From Candidatus Phosphitivorax anaerolimi (GTDB taxonomy: Bacteria > Desulfobacterota > Desulfomonilia > UBA1062): a DNA stretch of 64,000 bases. Positions 60,374-64,000 of this stretch are shown here, piece after piece. Both the position numbers and the translations under genes were made by a program. Under the pieces are notes generated by a model. The model did no database searches and was not told where the DNA came from. It saw nothing but the letters and a program-made list of their open reading frames with translations. The DNA lies in the NCBI GenBank assembly GCA_001896555.1, contig MPOS01000055.1, forward strand, positions 40,896 through 104,895, written 5' to 3'. Numbering within the stretch: the stretch's first letter is position 1; each line of letters starts with the position of its first letter.

Positions 60374-60667
60374 CTATCCCTCCTCGGCAATCATCGTGAT
60401 GCAGCCCACCGGGCACTCTTTCGCACAGATCCCGCACCCTTTGCAGTAGGTCAGATCCGCCTCGAAATGACCGTCAGAGGCCCGCACGATGCAGGCGTCG
60501 GGACAGAACAGCCAGCATACCCCGCACTTGATGCACTGCGAGGCCTCGACCACCGGACGCTCGGACCTCCACGACCCCGTCTCATATACCCGGGCATTGC
60601 CGACCTCGGTCACGACGCTGCCCGCCTCGAGTTCCTGCCATGTTATCTTTTCCATTGGTTTCGCCAT
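60374..60667 (-). CDS. porD: Por delta subunit, 2x[4Fe-4S] ferredoxin-like
   Basis: 97 residues. Two complete CxxCxxCxxxCP-type motifs (CIKCGVCWLFCPDACI and CKGCGICAKECPVGCI) carry electrons from the thiamine site to ferredoxin or, here, possibly to the diaphorase. The preceding 40 residues (WQELEAGSVVTEVGNARVYETG) are typical of PorD. It starts at 60667 behind AGGAGA. Confidence 0.95.
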   Translation of the reverse strand: MAKPMEKITWQELEAGSVVTEVGNARVYETGSWRSERPVVEASQCIKCGVCWLFCPDACIVRASDGHFEADLTYCKGCGICAKECPVGCITMIAEEG

Positions 60668-60672
60668 GGTTC

Positions 60673-61224
60673 TTATTCTCCTATGGAAACCTCTTGGTAC
60701 GCACGCTCCATGGCCTTGAGGTTTCTCTCTCCCAATTTCTTTCCGAACCTTTCCAGAAGAGGCTCTTTGATGTCATCGATCCCGATCAGCCCGGTGGCCC
60801 TGATGAAGCCGCCCAGCATGGTGGTGTTCACGATGGGTCTTCCCAGCTCCTCAGTTGCGATGGTATTCGCATCCACCGTCACCACCTTGATGGAGCGGCC
60901 CGGTGCGATCGCAACTTCCTGCGGTTTCTTTTTGGTGTTGATGATCAGGATTCCGCCCTCGCCCATCCCCTCGGTGGGATCGAGCAGCGAAAGCAGTCCC
61001 GGATCGAGCACGATCACGACATCGGGCTTGTACACCTTTGCCCTGATGTTGATCTTCTTATCATCTACCCTGCAGAAAGCCACCACCGGAGCACCCCTGC
61101 GCTCAGGTCCGAAACTGGGGAATGCTTGAGCAAAATTGCCTTTGTTGATCGCCGCAATGGCTATGAGCTCCGCCGAGGTGACAGCTCCCTGCCCGCCTCT
61201 TCCATGCAACCTGATCTCTAGCAT
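60673..61224 (-). CDS. porC: Por gamma subunit
   Basis: 183 residues, complete gamma domain: EIRLHGRGGQGAVTSAELIA at the start, FPSFGPERRGAPVVAFCRVDD and the PTEGMGEGGILIINT strand. It is the first gene of the seven-gene operon (porC-porD-porA-porB and the NuoE-, NuoF- and NuoG-like genes). GAGAAC-type sequence precedes the ATG. The region upstream holds a dyad that could be the LysR site. Confidence 0.94.
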   Translation of the reverse strand: MLEIRLHGRGGQGAVTSAELIAIAAINKGNFAQAFPSFGPERRGAPVVAFCRVDDKKINIRAKVYKPDVVIVLDPGLLSLLDPTEGMGEGGILIINTKKKPQEVAIAPGRSIKVVTVDANTIATEELGRPIVNTTMLGGFIRATGLIGIDDIKEPLLERFGKKLGERNLKAMERAYQEVSIGE

Positions 61225-61735
61225 ATGTTCTCCTTGCGCAAAACTGAATGGCGATTCATATCACTTCCGTTCAAGGACTGTCAAGAATATGTGGAGGTAT
61301 CACAACTCCTTATTTCCTGATTGGGCCTTCTTTCATCACGTATATAAGCCGCCGTTTTCGATATAGCTGTCCTTATGCAAGAACGCATTTGTATGGTCCG
61401 CAGGGTATGGAACAGAGAAACCACGATTCAAGTCCAATGCCCTATTGTTGCCTGCCGTTCAGTAAACGATTCACTGAAACAAAGGAAGAGACCGTGATGC
61501 CGGCCTGGTACGGACCTTTTCCGGCCGGCGCCTCTGTACCTGTGTACAGAAGCACTACATGCATCATGATTCAGTTCATGTCAACCCCTATCTATTCGGA
61601 CTCCCTGGATCTATTCCAGGCGCTTTTACCGGGATGATTGGATAGCGCTTCAGACATTCGACCGCCTTTTGCCGGAAGGCTACTTCAGGTTTGGATGCTC
61701 TGGCACGCCTTAAAAAACCTTCTTCGCTTCGTGGC
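61225..61735. other. Intergenic region upstream of the por operon
   Basis: No gene is supported. The minus-strand promoter of the por operon should lie in the AT-rich part near 61245-61380. A dyad at 61458-61478 and a GC-rich inverted repeat GCCGGCC/GGCCGGC (about 61501-61529) are the only structures seen; the second could end transcription of the LysR gene but has no T run. Confidence 0.4.
61458..61478. promoter_or_regulatory. Dyad TTCAGT-N9-ACTGAA, candidate LysR-type site
   Basis: Perfect 6-bp arms (61458-61463 and 61473-61478) separated by nine bases contain the T-N11-A core used by LysR regulators. It lies between the por operon (starts at 61224) and the end of a LysR gene, about 235 bases upstream of porC, which is far for direct activation. 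Confidence 0.3.
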
Positions 61736-62650
61736 TTATGAGAGGAGGGATGAACTGATCAGATCCCTTTTCTTGAGGATGAAGTCGTGGAACTTCTCCA
61801 TGAGCGGCATGAACTTGCGCTTTTTGTTATAGACGACATAGAAATCCCTCTTGGTGTTGAGGTCCTTGATGCCCAGAGCGATCAGGCTTCCATTTTTCAT
61901 CTCAGCCCTGACCACGTTCTTGGAGAGAACCGCAACCCCCAGATTGGCCTCCACCGCCCGCTTTATCCCTTCCGACGAGCTCATCTCCATGGTGACGTTG
62001 CGCTCGATGCCGTAGCGTTTGAGCACATATTCGATCAGGCCTCTGGTGCCGGAGCCCTCTTCGCGCAGGATGATGGGTTCGGGCTCAGAGGCGAGCATCT
62101 TGAGGGTGAGATGATCGTTCTTTGCCCACCGGTGCTTGGGGGAGCAAACGATCACCAGCTCGTCGCGCATGAAGAAATCGGCGTGGAGGTCGGGGTGCTT
62201 GGGAGGGTCCTGGAGAAAGGAGAAGTCGAGCTCCCCGGCAATGCATTGCTCGAGTGCCTCCTGCCGGTTCATGATCATGAGCGATATTTCCGCCTTGGGG
62301 AATGTCTCCTTGAACTCGCCCAGATACTTGGGGAGCACATAGATGCCAACCGTGCTGGAGGTGCCCAGGACGAGTTTGCCCACATCCCCGGAGCTGAACT
62401 CGTTCATGACCGCGTTGATCTCGTCGATGAGGTTCAGAAGCCTCTCCGAGTAGGAGAAGAATACCTTGCCCGCGTCTGTCAGGGCGATCTTCCGGTTGAT
62501 TCTCTCGAAGAGCTTCACATTCAGGGAGTCTTCCAGGTCTTTGATCTGGATGCTCACCGAGGGTTGGGAGAGGTGCATCTTTTTTGCCGTCTTCGTGATG
62601 CTCAAGGTCTTTGCTGCAATATTGAAGATATGTACCTGATGAATATTCAT
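61736..62650 (-). CDS. LysR-type transcriptional regulator
   Basis: 304 residues. The N-terminal winged helix (LSITKTAKKMHLSQPSVSIQIKD) and the type 2 periplasmic-binding-like effector domain (LVLGTSSTVGIYVLPKYLGEF, GELDFSFLQDPP, ILREEGSGTRGLIEYVL) are complete. The effector part is of the CysB/CysL/CbbR kind. It is upstream of the por operon on the same strand and may control it; its ligand is unknown. The candidate small RNA lies upstream of its start on the opposite strand. Confidence 0.92.
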   Translation of the reverse strand: MNIHQVHIFNIAAKTLSITKTAKKMHLSQPSVSIQIKDLEDSLNVKLFERINRKIALTDAGKVFFSYSERLLNLIDEINAVMNEFSSGDVGKLVLGTSSTVGIYVLPKYLGEFKETFPKAEISLMIMNRQEALEQCIAGELDFSFLQDPPKHPDLHADFFMRDELVIVCSPKHRWAKNDHLTLKMLASEPEPIILREEGSGTRGLIEYVLKRYGIERNVTMEMSSSEGIKRAVEANLGVAVLSKNVVRAEMKNGSLIALGIKDLNTKRDFYVVYNKKRKFMPLMEKFHDFILKKRDLISSSLLS

Positions 62651-62704
62651 CCTGTCTCCGGATATGATTTACTTTTCTTTAAGCATACCATACGAGTTAT
62701 CTAT

Positions 62705-62734
62705 TTGACACCTTGAAAAACCGTGTCTTATAAG
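62705..62734 (+). promoter_or_regulatory. Sigma-70-type promoter of the candidate small RNA
   Basis: A perfect -35 box TTGACA (62705-62710) and TATAAG (62729-62734, five of six matches) with an 18-base spacer. No open frame starts between it and the terminator at 62784-62824. Confidence 0.6.
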
Positions 62735-62740
62735 CGCCTC

Positions 62741-62824
62741 TTAACCTATAGCGCAACGTCCGAGAGCTATAGACCTCCTTATTAGGCCCACGACCACCTC
62801 ATATTGAGTGGGCCTCTTTTTTTT
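62741..62824 (+). ncRNA. Candidate small RNA with an anti-Shine-Dalgarno segment (or leader of the Smr gene)
   Basis: The promoter at 62705-62734 predicts a start near 62741. Hairpin 1 is CTATAGC (62746-62752) with GCTATAG (62766-62772) and a 13-base loop. Hairpin 2 is AGGCCCAC (62784-62791) with GTGGGCCT (62808-62815), followed by T8 (62817-62824), a classical terminator. The single-stranded link between them reads ACCTCCTTAT (62773-62782), which is complementary to ATAAGGAGGT ribosome sites. The whole unit is about 84 nt. The Smr gene starts 15 bases after the terminator, so it may instead be an attenuator leader for that gene. Confidence 0.5.
62784..62824 (+). terminator. Rho-independent terminator before the Smr gene
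   Basis: An 8-bp GC-rich stem (62784-62791/62808-62815) with a 16-base loop is followed, after one C, by eight T residues. No protein gene on the plus strand ends before it, so it must serve a short RNA or act by attenuation. Confidence 0.85.
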
Positions 62825-62838
62825 GCTATCATAGCCGG

Positions 62839-63540
62839 ATGGCCAAGAAAGAGGAACCGTTCCATGCCCCGTTCAAAAAGCTCAAGGGCGTGAAGATAAC
62901 ACAAAAGACAACACAGGGGAAGAAGGTCTCCCCTGAGAAGCCGGTGAAACCGCAACCGCCCGAAGAGCCCGACGACCGCGAGATCTTTGCATCCGCCATG
63001 CGCGGGGTGATCCCGATCGGAAACGACCGCGTCGTTCCCGAGCCGGCCGATCCCCGTGATATCGTGGACTCCATCAGGGAGAGTATACGCAGGCAGGACC
63101 AGGAGGTGATCGATACGCTGAAATCCCTGGTCAGGGGCGCCGCCCACTTCGACATCACCTGCACCGGCGAGTATCTGGAGGGGCATGCCATCCCGCTCGA
63201 CCCCAAGACCATGGCCAAGCTCAAGGCAGGAGAGCTGACGGTCCAGGGGCATCTGGACCTCCACGGCTACACCCGACAGGCCGCCGAGCAGGTGCTCGTG
63301 TCATTCATCTTGAGCTCCCACGCGCTCGGCCACCGGGTGGTGCTCATCATCCACGGCAGGGGACTCAAATCGAGCCGGGGCCCGGTCCTCAAGGAGCAGC
63401 TCGTCAGATGGCTCACCACGGGCAGCCTCTCCCACCTCGTTCTGGCCTTCTGCTCTGCCCGGCCCTGCGACGGCGGCACCGGGGCGCTCTATGTGCTGCT
63501 CAAGAAGCGGCCGAAGAAGTCCAGGTGGAACCGGCCCTGA
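62839..63540 (+). CDS. Smr-domain protein
   Basis: 233 residues. The N-terminal third is basic and disordered-looking. The C-terminal Smr domain (about 130-228) has the LDLHGYT motif (HLDLHGYTRQAAEQVL), VLIIHGRGLKSSRGPVLK with the HGxG loop, and the end CSARPCDGGTGALYVLL. This is the stand-alone SmrA/SmrB type. Such domains are nucleases: bacterial SmrB cleaves mRNA at collided ribosomes, while other members nick DNA. No clear ribosome site precedes the ATG, and a terminator stands 15 bases upstream, so expression may depend on read-through. Confidence 0.92.
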   Translation: MAKKEEPFHAPFKKLKGVKITQKTTQGKKVSPEKPVKPQPPEEPDDREIFASAMRGVIPIGNDRVVPEPADPRDIVDSIRESIRRQDQEVIDTLKSLVRGAAHFDITCTGEYLEGHAIPLDPKTMAKLKAGELTVQGHLDLHGYTRQAAEQVLVSFILSSHALGHRVVLIIHGRGLKSSRGPVLKEQLVRWLTTGSLSHLVLAFCSARPCDGGTGALYVLLKKRPKKSRWNRP

Positions 63541-64000
63541 CAGCGGCCCAAGGTTACCGGAGGCCAAAGCAGACCGCTATCCAGAGACCATCCCCCTCCG
63601 GTGGAAAGATCACAAAGATATGAACCTGTAAGACAAGCCCTGGAACCTTATCCAAGCAGCAAGCTCAGGGGAATAAGACCCTATTGAATATTTTCCTGCG
63701 TTCAACTCTCTTACTTGAGGATGTGATGCAAAGAGCTGGACGCATCTTCGCACTATAGCCTGGGCATGGCTGGTGGATCTTATAGAATCTCATCAACTCG
63801 ACAAGTAAATAAGTTAAGGGCGAATATTTAAGGAAATGGGGCGGTAGCGTAACATTTATGATGTATTTATTCTCTTACTCTCCGTAAACTGTGATTGTAT
63901 GCCACACTTGTCCAAAATAGCATAAGAAGAAAAAGTTTGTGAAAATCCTCCTGGAGGGTAGAGTTGTTTTTAGCAAGAAACACCAAAACCCAGAAGGAGG
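63541..64000. other. Intergenic region to the window edge, ending in a ribosome-binding site
   Basis: No gene is seen. The sequence becomes AT-rich after about 63780, as expected of a promoter and leader. The last seven bases, AAGGAGG (63994-64000), form a strong ribosome site for a gene that starts just outside the window. A short palindrome CCTCC-TGGAGG near 63946 could fold with it. No known riboswitch class was recognised. Confidence 0.45.

Noticed and set aside
59612..61129. A 505-codon plus-strand open frame
   Set aside because: It is antisense to porA, porD and porC.
63780..64000. A riboswitch at the right edge
   Set aside because: The AT-rich leader and final ribosome site suggest a leader, but I could not match any known aptamer core.

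Overview
The window looks like a chromosomal segment of a strictly anaerobic, GC-rich Gram-negative bacterium, most likely of the Desulfobacterota (old Deltaproteobacteria). This is inferred from a HesB/IscA-like selenoprotein of a type known in that group, a four-subunit pyruvate:ferredoxin-type oxidoreductase joined to an NADH-diaphorase module, GTP-dependent PEP carboxykinase, fatty-acyl activation genes, several multi-PAS hybrid kinases and an exosortase-type (PEP-CTERM) exopolysaccharide locus. No rRNA, tRNA, CRISPR array, IS element or phage gene was seen.

Layout. 0-8 kb: the end of an acyltransferase (probably a ligase-acyltransferase fusion), a three-PAS hybrid kinase, a PEP-CTERM protein, a cupin, a DJ-1/PfpI protein, pckG and a Crp/Fnr regulator. 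8-10.5 kb: a perfect FNR-type box in front of a UGA-containing HesB-like gene, a Tat-exported ferredoxin subunit and a cytochrome b subunit. 10.6-26.7 kb: YbaK, a GH13 enzyme, a disulfide oxidoreductase/thioredoxin reductase fusion, a receiver/anti-sigma-kinase protein, an acyl-CoA synthetase, a five-PAS hybrid kinase, an acyl-CoA dehydrogenase-like protein, a MoxR/CoxE pair, a transporter-gene relic and a C11 protease. 26.8-32.4 kb: a lipoprotein and a trehalose operon (DUF5752, TreT, OtsB, OtsA). 33.2-36.7 kb: five tandem genes for secreted ComEA-like helix-hairpin-helix (HhH) proteins. 36.8-44 kb: a DnaJ-like co-chaperone, a polyprenyl synthase, a lipoprotein/outer-membrane barrel pair, a DUF2520-RfaE2 fusion, an unknown protein and ComF. 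44-54.8 kb: an exopolysaccharide assembly core (tyrosine autokinase, LysM/SPOR ATPase, chain-length factor, outer-membrane barrel, Wza-type exporter) with its own two-component pair, behind ffh. 55-61.2 kb: a seven-gene porCDAB plus NuoE/F/G-like operon. 61.7-63.5 kb: a LysR regulator, a candidate small RNA and an Smr protein.

Most interesting points. (1) A selenocysteine gene at 8207-8503 that ordinary ORF calling splits, with a SECIS-like hairpin and an apparently FNR-class promoter. (2) The five-gene secreted HhH cluster, eight HhH modules in all; each gene has its own strong ribosome site and most are followed by a terminator or hairpin, suggesting an extracellular or periplasmic DNA-binding layer. 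(3) A compact candidate small RNA (about 62741-62824) carrying an anti-Shine-Dalgarno stretch between two hairpins. (4) An oxidoreductase operon that may couple 2-oxoacid oxidation to NAD(H). (5) A DUF2520-RfaE2 fusion.

Limits: all assignments come from reading motifs, with no database searches. Start codons were chosen from ribosome-binding sites where these were visible.
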